From positions 1-64,000 of the forward strand of contig NZ_JAJDNA010000030.1 of assembly GCF_022340925.1 (NCBI RefSeq): a stretch of DNA of 64,000 nt. The letters are read 5' to 3'. The translations under genes were made by a program, and so were the position numbers. How positions within the stretch are numbered: the stretch's first letter is position 1; the number at the start of each line of letters is the position of its first letter. This stretch comes from Thiocapsa sp. Its GTDB lineage: Bacteria > Pseudomonadota > Gammaproteobacteria > Chromatiales > Chromatiaceae. Below, one piece after another: positions 40,885 to 49,502 of the stretch. The notes beneath the pieces are model-generated. The model saw nothing but the letters and a program-made list of their open reading frames with translations. It was not told where the DNA came from and searched no databases.

Positions 40885-42813
40885 TCATGCAGATGCGCCG
40901 CGCCGCGCCTCCAACGCCTCCCAGCGCGCATAGGCGGCCTCCAGCTCGGACTCCAGGTCCTGCAGATGCGCCCTGACCGTCGCAACCTCATCGCCCGAGG
41001 CCTGGTAAAAGGCGGGATCGGACAGACGCTGATGCAGTCCCGACTGCGTGTTCTCCAGCATCTCGATCCGGCCCGGCAGCTCGGCAAGCTCCCGGGCCTC
41101 CTTGAAGCTGAGCTTCCCCGCCCCCGGCGTGACCTTGGTCTGATCGGTCTGTTGGGCAGGGGCCACAGCCGCGGGCTCCCTCTCGGCCGGCGTGGTCTTG
41201 AACTCCCCCGACCGCTCGGGGCTGCGTTGACGGACCCAGTCGTCGTATCCCCCGACGTACTCGCACACCCGTCCGTCGCCCTCGAAGACCAATGTGCTGG
41301 TCACGACGTTGTCCAGCAGCGCACGATCGTGCGAAACCAGCAGCAGGGTGCCCTGGAATGCCACCAGCAGGTCCTCCAGGAGCTCCAAGGTCTCGGTGTC
41401 GAGATCGTTGGTCGGCTCATCAAGGATCAAGAGGTTGGCGGGTCGTGTGAAGAGCTTGGCGAGCAGGAGTCGATTCCGCTCGCCGCCCGAAAGCGCCTTG
41501 ACCGGCTGACGCGCACGCTCGGGCGTGAAGAGGAAGTCCTTGAGATAGGACAAGACATGGCGACTCGAACCGCCCACCTCGACCTTGTCACTGCCACCCG
41601 CGACGTTGTCCTGGACACTCTTATCCTGATCGAGTTGAGTACGCAGCTGATCGAAATAGGCCGCCTGCAGGTTGGTCCCGCGGCGAATCCGACCGGCCTG
41701 GGGCTCGAGGTCGCCCAGCAGAAGTCTCAAGAGAGTGCTCTTGCCCGCCCCATTGGGACCGATGATCCCGATCTTGTCACCGCGCAGGATCAGCGTGCTG
41801 AGGTCGCGGATGACCGGGGTATCGCCCCACCCATAGCTGATCTCCTCCGCCTCCACCACCAACCGGCCGGAGCGGTCAGCCTCGCTCAGACGCATCCGCG
41901 CCGTGCCGGGCAGCTCGCGACGCTCGCCACGCTCCCGGCGCATCGCCTCCAGAGCCCGGACGCGCCCTTCGTTGCGCGTGCGGCGAGCCTTGATCCCCTG
42001 CCGGATCCAGGTCTCCTCTTCGGCGAGCTTGCGGTCGAATTGAGCAGCGGCCTGTGCCTCGGCATGCAGGCGCTCCTCACGGCGACGCAGATAATTGGCA
42101 TAGTCACCGGGCCAGTCGGTGATCCGGCCGCGATCCAGCTCCAGGATCCGGGTCGCGACCCGTTGCAGGAACCGTCGATCGTGTGTGACGAAGAGCAAGG
42201 CGCCGGGGAAATCGATCAGAAACTCCTCGAGCCAGTCGATCGCATCGATGTCGAGATGGTTCGTCGGCTCGTCGAGCAGAAGGACATCCGGCTCCATCAC
42301 AAGGGCTCGTGCCAGCAGGACGCGGCGCTGCAGACCGCCCGAGAGCGCGCCGAAGCGGGCCTCGGGATCGAGCCCGAGGCGCGAGATCACACGCTCGGTC
42401 CGCTGCTCGATGGCCCAGCCGCGACCGTCCTCCAGGTGCTGCTGAACCCGTGCGAGGCGGGCGAGGTCGTCCTCGCTCGGGCTGACCCCCAGCCCGTGGG
42501 AGAGCGTGAAATAGTCCCGCAGGAGGCCGCCCAGATCGCCGAGTCCAGCCGCCACGACCTCGAACACGGAGCCATCCGCGCCGCGTGGAATCTCCTGCGC
42601 CAGGCGCGCGACCTTGACCCCGGCGGACGTCCGCACCTGCCCCGCATCGGGCTGGATCTCACCGTCGATAATCCGCAGCAAGGTCGACTTGCCGGCACCG
42701 TTGCGCCCGATGAGACAGATGCGCTCGCCTCGGTCGATGCTGAAGGACACCCCCTCGAGCAGCGGTGGCAGGCCGTAGGACAGGGCGACGGAGTCAAGAC
42801 TGAGCAGGGTCAT
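40885..42813 (-). CDS. uup: ABC-F type ATPase Uup
   Basis: A 642-residue soluble protein with two ABC domains and no membrane segments. Domain 1: Walker A GRNGAGKST in ERICLIGRNGAGKSTLL, signature LSGGLQRRVLLARAL and Walker B VLLLDEPTNHLD. Domain 2: Walker A GPNGAGKST, signature LSGGERNRLLLAKL and Walker B LILDEPTNDLD. The linker is the ABC-F interaction segment, and the C-terminal 90 residues form a coiled coil (RELAELPGRIEMLENTQSGLHQRL...ELEAAYARWEALE) as in Uup. ABC-F proteins act on ribosomes or DNA rather than transport. The start at MTLLSLDSVALSYG fits the family. Confidence 0.94.
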   Translation of the reverse strand: MTLLSLDSVALSYGLPPLLEGVSFSIDRGERICLIGRNGAGKSTLLRIIDGEIQPDAGQVRTSAGVKVARLAQEIPRGADGSVFEVVAAGLGDLGGLLRDYFTLSHGLGVSPSEDDLARLARVQQHLEDGRGWAIEQRTERVISRLGLDPEARFGALSGGLQRRVLLARALVMEPDVLLLDEPTNHLDIDAIDWLEEFLIDFPGALLFVTHDRRFLQRVATRILELDRGRITDWPGDYANYLRRREERLHAEAQAAAQFDRKLAEEETWIRQGIKARRTRNEGRVRALEAMRRERGERRELPGTARMRLSEADRSGRLVVEAEEISYGWGDTPVIRDLSTLILRGDKIGIIGPNGAGKSTLLRLLLGDLEPQAGRIRRGTNLQAAYFDQLRTQLDQDKSVQDNVAGGSDKVEVGGSSRHVLSYLKDFLFTPERARQPVKALSGGERNRLLLAKLFTRPANLLILDEPTNDLDTETLELLEDLLVAFQGTLLLVSHDRALLDNVVTSTLVFEGDGRVCEYVGGYDDWVRQRSPERSGEFKTTPAEREPAAVAPAQQTDQTKVTPGAGKLSFKEARELAELPGRIEMLENTQSGLHQRLSDPAFYQASGDEVATVRAHLQDLESELEAAYARWEALEARRGASA

Positions 42814-43120
42814 CGGTGCCTTGATGTGAATGGGAGACCCATGTGGCGGGCCAATTCGGAAGTCTGAGCATTGCATGTTGGAGAGCGTGACGGGCGTACG
42901 CAACCCGCGCCTGCAATTGAGACCCGCCCCGGCGTGGGTCCATGGCTACAAAATGCTCTCCGCGGACTGATGGGTTACACTCCGGCTTGAGGGCAACGCT
43001 GAAGCACTCAGCGTTGCCCGTGCGGGGCAAAAACCCCGGGCTGATCACGGCCAGGATGACCATGAATCAGCATCCCCTTCGACGCCTTCGGCATCGACCG
43101 ACGAGGTTCAGACTACGCAC
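42814..43120. other. Intergenic region between uup and the regulator gene
   Basis: The 307 bases hold the palindromic repeat at 42991-43037 and the divergent promoter space of uup and the FNR-like gene. No gene was seen. TTACACT near 42974 could be a -10 for the regulator. Confidence 0.5.
42991..43037. repeat. Palindromic repeat of the same family as 2951-2996
   Basis: A perfect 12-bp hairpin (GGGCAACGCTGA, loop AGCAC, TCAGCGTTGCCC) at 42991-43019 is followed by GTGC and a second hairpin GGGG-CAAAAA-CCCC at 43024-43037. The junction GCCCGTGCGGGGCA matches GCCCGTACGGGGCA at 2974-2987, and the two-hairpin order is the same. Confidence 0.65.
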
Positions 43121-43831
43121 ATGGTCAGGGGTGTCACATTGCGCGACGCTTGGTCCGGGGAAGCGGACTGCATCAACTGCTCGCTCCGCACATCGGTCCT
43201 GTTCGCCGGTCTGACCGAGACCGACTTCGCGGAGATCCACGACCCGATCGACCAGTTCAACCTCAAGCCCGGTACCAGTCTCTACCGCACGGGCGACGCG
43301 GCCGACCACATGTTCACGGTCCGCAGCGGCGTCATGAAGTTGGTCCAGTATCTCCCGGACGGCAGCCAACGTATCGTGCGCATCGCGCGTACCGCTGACG
43401 TGCTAGGGCTGGAGGCGATGATCGAGGGCGGCGGATACCAGCACGACGCGGTTGCACTGCAGCCGACCGAGGTGTGCCGCTTTCCTGCCCGGCTGGTGCG
43501 TGATCTCGGATGCAGCAAACCCGAGCTGCAGCGCGAGCTCCTCTCGCGATGGCAGCGGGCATTGAGCGAGGCCGACGCCTGGTTGACCGAGCTCTCCACC
43601 GGCTCGGCGCGGCAGCGAATCGCGCGACTCTTGCTGCGTCTGGTACGCGACCGCGAGAGCAGCGCCTGCCAGCTGTTCAGCCGCGAGGACATGGGCGCCA
43701 TGCTCGGGATCACGACCGAAACCGCGAGTCGCACGATCGCTGAATTCAAGCGCAAAAGCCTGTTGGTGGAAACCAGTCCCAACCGCTTTCTGCTCGACAT
43801 CCCCAACCTCAACCGCATCGCCCAGGAGTGA
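43121..43831 (+). CDS. FNR-like Crp-family transcriptional regulator
   Basis: A 236-residue Crp/FNR protein. The N-terminus carries CINC (Cys17 and Cys20), and Cys119 stands at the place of FNR Cys122; the third N-terminal Fe-S cysteine of E. coli FNR (Cys29) is not conserved. The cyclic-nucleotide-like domain has LKPGTSLYRTGDAADHMFTVRSGVMKLVQ, then a dimerisation helix and a helix-turn-helix (FSREDMGAMLGITTETASRTIAEFKRK). The recognition helix reads E200-x-x-S203-R204, as in FNR, so it should bind TTGA half-sites. Two such sites lie just downstream, before the SLAC1 and unknown genes. It could sense oxygen, redox or nitric oxide through a partly different cluster. Confidence 0.85.
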   Translation: MVRGVTLRDAWSGEADCINCSLRTSVLFAGLTETDFAEIHDPIDQFNLKPGTSLYRTGDAADHMFTVRSGVMKLVQYLPDGSQRIVRIARTADVLGLEAMIEGGGYQHDAVALQPTEVCRFPARLVRDLGCSKPELQRELLSRWQRALSEADAWLTELSTGSARQRIARLLLRLVRDRESSACQLFSREDMGAMLGITTETASRTIAEFKRKSLLVETSPNRFLLDIPNLNRIAQE

Positions 43832-43845
43832 CGCCGGTCAGTGCG

Positions 43846-43859
43846 TTGACCAATTTCAA
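43846..43859 (+). promoter_or_regulatory. FNR-type operator upstream of the SLAC1 gene
   Basis: TTGA-CCAATT-TCAA is a dyad with the FNR spacing (consensus TTGAT-N4-ATCAA, eight of ten matches). It lies 15 bases after the regulator stop and 80 bases before the SLAC1 start. Confidence 0.65.
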
Positions 43860-43938
43860 TGCCCTGAACCGCCTGCCGCGCGCATGGTAATGCAATCTGC
43901 GGCGCTCAGCCGCCGCCTGTCCTGTGCCGGAGGGGCCG

Positions 43939-44907
43939 ATGTCGCACACGACCGAGGCGCCACGCCTCAAATACCTCCCGGTCGCCTTTTTTGCGATGGT
44001 CATGGGGCTCGCCGGGCTATCGATCGCTTGGCACAAGGCCGCCTCGCGCTTGGGTCTACCCGGTGTGATCGCAGAGGCGATCTTGGCGTTCGCGGCACTG
44101 GTCTTCCTAACCCTGCTGATCAGCTATGGGATCAAGTCGTTCCGTTACCCTGCCGCCGTGGCCAATGAGCTGGCCCATCCAATCCAACTCAACTTCTTTC
44201 CGGCCATCTCGATCAGCCTCATCCTGCTCGCCACCGCCTCGCTTCACATCAGTCTCGGCCTGGCCGGCGTGCTCTGGGTCTTGGGCACCGCGCTGCACCT
44301 CGTCCTGACGCTCTACATCATGAGCGTCTGGATCCATCATGAGCACTTTCAGATTCAGCATGTCAACCCGGCCTGGTTCCTTCCAGTCGTCGGCAACGTG
44401 CTGGTTCCGATCGCGGGCGCGCCACTGGGGTTCGTGGAGCTCTCTTGGTTCTTTTTCAGCGTCGGTATCCTTTTCTGGATCCTGCTGTTCGCCATCATCC
44501 TCTATCGGGTGTTTTTCCATCCGCCGATCGACCGGCGTCTCATGCCGACCTTTTTTATCCTGCTCGCCCCGCCCGCTGCCGGGTTTATCTCCTATCTGCA
44601 GCTGACCGGGGAGCTCGATGCATTCGCACGCGTACTCTATTACGGCGCGCTCTTCCTGACCCTGCTCCTGGCAACCCAGATCGGCCGCTTTCTCAAGCTC
44701 CAGTTTTCCTTGTCCTGGTGGGCCTATTCCTTTCCGCTCGCCGTCATGACGACCGCGTCCTTGATCATGTCGGAGCTGACCGGACAAATGAGCTTCACCC
44801 TGATCGGTTCGGCGCTCCTGGGGATCGTCACCCTGGTCGTGATCCACCTCCTCGGTCAGACCGCGCGTGCTGTCGGCAGCGGCCGGATCTGTGTGCCCGT
44901 CGTATGA
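43939..44907 (+). CDS. SLAC1/TehA-type anion channel protein
   Basis: Started by ATG 43939 with GGAGG in front, it has 322 residues and ten predicted membrane helices: YLPVAFFAMVMGLAGLSIAWHKA, LAFAALVFLTLLISYGI, FFPAISISLILLATASLHI, LALVLTLYIMSVWI-type repeats, and later AVMTTASLIMSELTG. The family signature FPAI-x-IS in helix 3 and the GLAGLS start match the TDT/SLAC1 proteins. SLAC1 channels pass anions; bacterial TDT members have been tied to tellurite, dicarboxylate or sulfite movement. In this genome sulfite is a plausible anion, but the sequence alone does not decide. Confidence 0.85.
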   Translation: MSHTTEAPRLKYLPVAFFAMVMGLAGLSIAWHKAASRLGLPGVIAEAILAFAALVFLTLLISYGIKSFRYPAAVANELAHPIQLNFFPAISISLILLATASLHISLGLAGVLWVLGTALHLVLTLYIMSVWIHHEHFQIQHVNPAWFLPVVGNVLVPIAGAPLGFVELSWFFFSVGILFWILLFAIILYRVFFHPPIDRRLMPTFFILLAPPAAGFISYLQLTGELDAFARVLYYGALFLTLLLATQIGRFLKLQFSLSWWAYSFPLAVMTTASLIMSELTGQMSFTLIGSALLGIVTLVVIHLLGQTARAVGSGRICVPVV

Positions 44908-44939
44908 CCTTGGGGCGCACCCAAACCGGGCAACCGCAA

Positions 44940-44953
44940 TTGGTCAGGTTCAA
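44940..44953 (+). promoter_or_regulatory. FNR-type operator upstream of the unknown gene
   Basis: TTGGT-CAGG-TTCAA is an FNR-like dyad with eight of ten consensus matches. It lies 21 bases before the gene at 44975, close enough that it may repress or overlap a promoter. Confidence 0.5.
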
Positions 44954-44974
44954 TCATCCGAACGGGAATGCTTG

Positions 44975-45382
44975 ATGAGACAGACCTTGCTAGAAGAGAA
45001 GTATCCGATCTATACGCTGGAAATCGGCCGCGACGAGACGGCGTTGGACTCGGTGGATGCAATCTGCCGCTACTTCAGAGACTGCATCGAGGGCCATCCT
45101 TCGGCCGTCTTCATCGCCGAGTTCGACCATCTCGCCCACACGCGATCCCTCGCGGAGGGGCAGGTCGGCAAAGGGATCCGCGCGGCGAGGAATCTGGTCT
45201 TCTGTTTCGGGATCACCCTTCCGAATCCCCAGGTGCTGGCCCTGCGGCCGCGCTCCATCGGGGTCGCCGAGACCGACCGGGGCTTCGTCGTCACCTTCAT
45301 GGAGGCACCCATGCCGGTCGCGAACGCGGCCATGGAGGACTGGGCGCTGCGTCTCCGGCAATCCCAAGCGGCACCGGCCTGA
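44975..45382 (+). CDS. Conserved hypothetical protein, DUF6858-like
   Basis: A 135-residue protein starting MRQTLLEEKYPIYTLEIGRDE, with HPSAVFIAEFDHLAHTRSLAEGQVGKGIRAARNLVFCFGITLPNPQVLALRPRSIGVAE and an end GFVVTFMEAPMPVANAAMEDW. The alternating strands and helices are compatible with a small alpha/beta fold. I think it belongs to a DUF6858-like family seen with sulfur or nitrogen genes, but this is from memory. It lies between the anion channel and the NifX-like gene, all on one strand with short gaps, so it is probably co-transcribed. Confidence 0.55.
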   Translation: MRQTLLEEKYPIYTLEIGRDETALDSVDAICRYFRDCIEGHPSAVFIAEFDHLAHTRSLAEGQVGKGIRAARNLVFCFGITLPNPQVLALRPRSIGVAETDRGFVVTFMEAPMPVANAAMEDWALRLRQSQAAPA

Positions 45383-45433
45383 ATCCACGGGGCCGGTCGC
45401 CCTCTCCTTGAATCCATCAGGAAATCGAAACCC

Positions 45434-45859
45434 ATGAGTAATGAGAGCACTTTTGCGGTGTTGAGCACGGGGAAACCGATGCGCATCGCCGTCACCAGCC
45501 AGAACTTCCGGACCATCACCGGCCATGCCGGGAAGACGCGCCGTTTTCTCATCTATGAAGCGGATGCCCATGGCGACGCGGCCGAGGTGGAGCGACTCGA
45601 TCTCCCTCGCGAGATGTCGCTGCACGAGTACCATGGTGAGGATCACCCGCTGTTCGAGCTCAAGCTGAGCGCCATCGTCACCCAGGGTGCCGGACAGGGC
45701 TTCGTCCAGCGCATGGCGCGCCACGGGATCCGGGTCCACACCACCAGCGCATCGGACCCACTGCACGCCGTGACCGCGATCCTCGGCGGACAGCCCCTGC
45801 CCCCGGCGGCCCCTCATGATCATGCGCATGGTCACGGCGCACACCAGGGAGTGGATTGA
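45434..45859 (+). CDS. NifX/NifB-like dinitrogenase cofactor-binding protein
   Basis: A 141-residue protein of the NifX/NafY fold: MRIAVTSQNFRTITGHAGKTRRFLIYE at the start, EYHGEDHPLFELKLSAIVTQGAGQGFVQRMARHGIRVHTTSASDPLHAVTAILGG in the middle, matching the NifX-like motif 'I-x-x-G-x-G-x-x-x-x-x-x-L-x-x-x-G-I-x-V'. The tail is His-rich (HDHAHGHGAH) and could bind metal. Proteins of this type handle iron-molybdenum cofactor or other metal-sulfur clusters. Outside nif operons such proteins serve unknown clusters. It is not close to nif genes here; the neighbours are the unknown protein and cydABX. Confidence 0.75.
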   Translation: MSNESTFAVLSTGKPMRIAVTSQNFRTITGHAGKTRRFLIYEADAHGDAAEVERLDLPREMSLHEYHGEDHPLFELKLSAIVTQGAGQGFVQRMARHGIRVHTTSASDPLHAVTAILGGQPLPPAAPHDHAHGHGAHQGVD

Positions 45860-46113
45860 CGACCGGGCCGTTCCGCTCATGCTGGCGGCGTGTCAAGCGA
45901 CGATCGGCGCGAGCACCGGCCGACGGGGCGGCCGAAGCCGAAGCGCCGCCCCCTTGCGATTGATCATTTCCGACGTCGCCCGGCGCACTTAGACTAGTCA
46001 CACAGACGCGCCCGCGTCGCTCAGGCCCTCGGCGACCCTCCCGGTCGGGGACACCGGCCTGAGCGCACGAACGCCGTTCCCCCTTTCTGCTGTCCGACCC
46101 AGGGGAGATCGCC

Positions 46114-47733
46114 ATGCTTGACAGCACCATGATCGAGCTTTCGCGGTGGCAGTTTGCCCTGACCGCGATGTATCACTTTCTCTTCGTTCCACTCACACTC
46201 GGGCTTTCCTGGATCCTTGTGATCATGGAGAGTGTCTATGTCATGACCGGGCGGGAGATCTACCGGGACATGACCAAGTTCTGGGGCAAGCTCTTCGGCA
46301 TCAACTTCGCCCTCGGGGTGACCACCGGGCTCACCATGGAGTTTCAGTTCGGCACCAACTGGGCCTATTACAGTCACTATGTCGGCGACGTCTTCGGGGC
46401 GCCCCTCGCGATCGAGGGCCTGATGGCTTTCTTCCTCGAATCGACCTTCATCGGGCTCTTTTTTCTCGGCTGGGAGCGGCTGTCCAAGCGCCAGCACCTG
46501 GGCGTGACCTTCCTAATGGCGCTCGGCTCCAATCTCTCTGCACTCTGGATCCTGGTCGCCAACGGCTGGATGCAGAACCCGGTGGGCGCCGAGTTTAGCT
46601 ATGAGACCATGCGCATGGAGATGACCAGCTTCGTGGATCTGCTTTTCAATCCGGTTGCACAGGTCAAGTTCGTGCATACGGCGGCCGCCGGTTACGTCAC
46701 CGCGTCCATGTTCGTGCTCGGCATCAGCGCCTGGTACATGCTCAAGGGCCGGGACCTGGCCTTTGCCAAACGCTCCTTCTCGGTCGCCGTCGGTTTCGGC
46801 CTGGCGTCGATCCTGTCGGTCATCCTGCTTGGTGACGAATCCGGTTACGAGGTCGGGGACGTGCAGAAGGTGAAGCTCGCGGCGATCGAGGCCGAGTGGC
46901 ACTCCGAGCCCCCGCCAGCCGCCTTCACGCTCATCGGTTTTCCGAGCAACGACGATGAGGAGACCCACCGCGCGATCAAGGTCCCCTGGCTCTTGGGTCT
47001 GATCGCGACGCGTTCCCTCGACCAGGAGGTCAGGGGGCTTAAAGACCTGCTGCACGATCACGAGATCAGGATCCGCAGCGGCATGGTCGCCTATGAGTAC
47101 CTGCAACGCCTGCGCGGCGGACAGGACACCCCCACGAACCGCGCGGTGTTCGAGGACCACAAGGCCGATCTCGGCTACGGTCTCTTGCTCAAACGCTACA
47201 CCGAGAACCCGGCCGCGGCCAGCGAGGAGCAGATCCGGATGGCGGTCAAGGACTCGATCCCCGAGGTCGCCCCGCTCTTCTGGAGCTTCCGCGTGATGGT
47301 CGCGGCCGGCTTCTGGATGCTCTTCCTGCTGATTCTGGGCTTCTATTACAACGCCAAGCGGGTCATCCAGGAGAAACGCTGGCTGCTGCGCCTCTTCCTT
47401 TGGAGCATCCCGGTCCCCTGGATCGCAGCGGAGACTGGCTGGTTCGTCGCCGAGTTCGGCCGCCAGCCTTGGGCGATCGGCGAGGTGCTGCCAACCAGCA
47501 TCGCGGCTTCGAGCCTCTCACCCGGGCATCTGATGATCAGCCTGTCGGCTTTCATCCTCTTCTACACCGGACTCTTCATCATCGAGATGTTTCTGATGTT
47601 CAAGTTCGGGCGCCAGGGACCCAGCTCGTTGCATACCGGCCGCTATCACCATGAGCGGGACATGGCGGACGCGCCTCCGGTCGCCGGCGGCGGCCCGGCA
47701 CCCGCGCTCGCGCCGCAGCGACATCAAGACTGA
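46114..47733 (+). CDS. cydA: Cytochrome bd oxidase subunit I CydA
   Basis: A 539-residue oxidase subunit. The haem b595/d ligand His21 in [20 protein letters not shown], the His in [19 protein letters not shown] (haem b558) and the [12 protein letters not shown] motif are all present. The Q-loop between the helices is long (about 140 residues, [20 protein letters not shown]...), of the E. coli (L) type. It oxidises quinol and reduces oxygen with high affinity. The His-rich and Gly/Pro-rich C-terminus is unusual. Subunit II follows 16 bases later. Confidence 0.96.
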   Translation: MLDSTMIELSRWQFALTAMYHFLFVPLTLGLSWILVIMESVYVMTGREIYRDMTKFWGKLFGINFALGVTTGLTMEFQFGTNWAYYSHYVGDVFGAPLAIEGLMAFFLESTFIGLFFLGWERLSKRQHLGVTFLMALGSNLSALWILVANGWMQNPVGAEFSYETMRMEMTSFVDLLFNPVAQVKFVHTAAAGYVTASMFVLGISAWYMLKGRDLAFAKRSFSVAVGFGLASILSVILLGDESGYEVGDVQKVKLAAIEAEWHSEPPPAAFTLIGFPSNDDEETHRAIKVPWLLGLIATRSLDQEVRGLKDLLHDHEIRIRSGMVAYEYLQRLRGGQDTPTNRAVFEDHKADLGYGLLLKRYTENPAAASEEQIRMAVKDSIPEVAPLFWSFRVMVAAGFWMLFLLILGFYYNAKRVIQEKRWLLRLFLWSIPVPWIAAETGWFVAEFGRQPWAIGEVLPTSIAASSLSPGHLMISLSAFILFYTGLFIIEMFLMFKFGRQGPSSLHTGRYHHERDMADAPPVAGGGPAPALAPQRHQD

Positions 47734-47749
47734 CCCGGGGGGACAGGCC

Positions 47750-48892
47750 ATGATCATCGACTACGAAGTCCTTAAATTCATCTGGTGGATTCTGGTCGGC
47801 GTGCTCTTCATCGGCTTCGCCATAACCGACGGCATGGACATGGGCGTGGGTGCCCTGTTGCCTTTCATGGGAAAGACCGACGCCGAGCGGCGCGTCATCA
47901 TCAACACCATCGGCCCCCACTGGGACGGCAACCAGGTCTGGCTGATCACGGCCGGCGGTGCCATCTTCGCCGCCTGGCCCCTGGTCTACGCCAGCGCCTT
48001 CTCCGGATTCTATTTCGCCATGCTGCTGGCGCTCTTCGCCCTCTTCTTCCGGCCGGTCGGCTTCGACTATCGCAGCAAGATCGAGGATCCGCGCTGGCGC
48101 AATGCATGGGACTGGGGGCTCTTCATCGGTGGCGTGGTTCCCGCGCTGGTATTCGGGGTCGCCTTCGGCAACCTGCTGTTGGGTGTGCCCTTCCATCTCG
48201 ACGACATGTTGCGCCCCTTTTACACGGGCAGCTTTTTCGGGCTATTCCACCCATTCGCCCTCCTGGCCGGCGTCCTGAGCGTCACCATGCTCACCATGCA
48301 CGGGGCAGTCTGGCTCCAGGTGCGGACCGCCGAGCCGATCGCCTCGCGGGCCAAGGGCGCGGTCAGACTGTTCGCATGGGTCAGCATCGCCGTGTTCGCG
48401 CTCGCGGGGGTCTGGTTGATGCTCGGCGTCGACGGCTTCCGGGTCGTGTCGATGCCGGCGCTGGATGCGACGCCCAACCCCTTGACCAAGGAGGTGGTGC
48501 AGGAGTCGGGGGCCTGGTTGGCAAACTACGTCAGCTATCCGTGGACACTCGGATTTCCGGTCCTCGGCTTCGTCGGCCTCTGGATGACCCTGAGGCTCGC
48601 CGCAAGCGATCGCCCGGGACTCGGCTTGGTGACCAGCAGCCTGGCGCTGACCGGCATCATCCTGACAGCCGGCGTCAGTCTTTTTCCCTTTATCCTGCCC
48701 TCCAAGACCGATCCCAACAGCAGCCTGATCGTTTGGGATGCCGTCTCGAGCCATCTCACCCTGACGGTCATGTTCTGGGCCGCGCTGATCTTCATCCCGC
48801 TGATTCTGGCCTACACCACTTGGACCTACGCCAAGATGTGGCGCCGGGTGACAGTCGAGGAGGTCAAGGAGCAGGAGCACCTGGCCTATTGA
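47750..48892 (+). CDS. cydB: Cytochrome bd oxidase subunit II CydB
   Basis: Starts at MIIDYEVLKFIWWILVGVLFIGFAITDGMDMGVG, 380 residues with the usual eight helices: GPHWDGNQVWLITAGGAIFAAWPLVYA, FAMLLALFALFFRPVGFDYR, LGVPFHLDDMLRPFYTGSFFGLF, and ...LTVMFWAALIFIPLILAYTTWTYAKMWRRV. It stabilises the haem subunit CydA in the membrane. The residues GFAITDGMDMG and GNQVW are the family signatures. It is followed by a 40-residue CydX. Confidence 0.96.
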   Translation: MIIDYEVLKFIWWILVGVLFIGFAITDGMDMGVGALLPFMGKTDAERRVIINTIGPHWDGNQVWLITAGGAIFAAWPLVYASAFSGFYFAMLLALFALFFRPVGFDYRSKIEDPRWRNAWDWGLFIGGVVPALVFGVAFGNLLLGVPFHLDDMLRPFYTGSFFGLFHPFALLAGVLSVTMLTMHGAVWLQVRTAEPIASRAKGAVRLFAWVSIAVFALAGVWLMLGVDGFRVVSMPALDATPNPLTKEVVQESGAWLANYVSYPWTLGFPVLGFVGLWMTLRLAASDRPGLGLVTSSLALTGIILTAGVSLFPFILPSKTDPNSSLIVWDAVSSHLTLTVMFWAALIFIPLILAYTTWTYAKMWRRVTVEEVKEQEHLAY

Positions 48893-49122
48893 GCTCGGGA
48901 GGCGCTGAAAGGCTCGGCGCATTCGGCGCCACCCCGAGGTGCCGCCATGTTCGGTCGCCTGAGCGGCCGAGAGTGATGGAATGGCGAAAACGGGTTTCGC
49001 CGTTCGGTGCTGATTTCCCGGCCAGGTTGGCCAATCAATCAGCGTCCCCAGGATCGGGCCCAGGGTCGCCTCCGTTAAGAGGCCAAGCGCCCCGGACCTT
49101 CGATCACCGAGAGGGCCTTCGC

Positions 49123-49245
49123 ATGTGGTATTTCGCTTGGATTCTGGGTGTGCTGCTGGCGCTCGCCTTCGGCATCATCAATGTGATGTGGTACGAGTCC
49201 GAGCAGTGTCTCGGACAACCCGATGATCACGAGCCCGGCACTTAG
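49123..49245 (+). CDS. cydX: Cytochrome bd accessory peptide CydX
   Basis: A 40-residue single-helix peptide, MWYFAWILGVLLALAFGIINVMW followed by YESEQCLGQPDDHEPGT, with the CydX/YbgT pattern (short N-terminus, one membrane helix with a conserved Trp and Glu at its end). In E. coli CydX binds CydA and keeps haem d in place. It lies 230 bases after cydB on the same strand, a longer gap than usual, and has no strong ribosome-binding site visible. Confidence 0.85.
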   Translation: MWYFAWILGVLLALAFGIINVMWYESEQCLGQPDDHEPGT

Positions 49246-49304
49246 GGAGATGGGATGAATGGCCATCCTGGCCATGTTCCGCTCAGGGCTGCCTGCACTG
49301 GGCG

Positions 49305-49331
49305 GGAAACGCTGAAGACTTGAACGTTTCC
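49305..49331. repeat. Possible degenerate copy of the palindromic repeat
   Basis: GGAAACG...CGTTTCC is a 7-bp stem with a 13-base loop, and the segment AACGCTGAAG is shared with the arm at 42995-43004. It is shorter and weaker than the other copies. Confidence 0.35.
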
Positions 49332-49502
49332 TTAGCCGATCGGCAGTCCACGCAGGCTCAAGCTGGAGAGGGGCATTGGACCGCCCCATCCGAGAGGAGA
49401 CGGGTCCGGAGCGGGGAGAACCTCTTCGCATTGAATGCGCTGCATCGATTGAGACGCGCGCGGATGCTTCTTGGCTAAAGGATCCCCTCCGCTCGGTCGC
49501 AG

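Noticed and set aside
40966-42867. Plus-strand frame of 633 codons
   Set aside because: It is antisense to uup, whose two ABC domains are fully conserved, and shows no motif of its own.
45960-45973. FNR-type site upstream of cydA
   Set aside because: Only one TTGAT half-site is present; the second half does not match.
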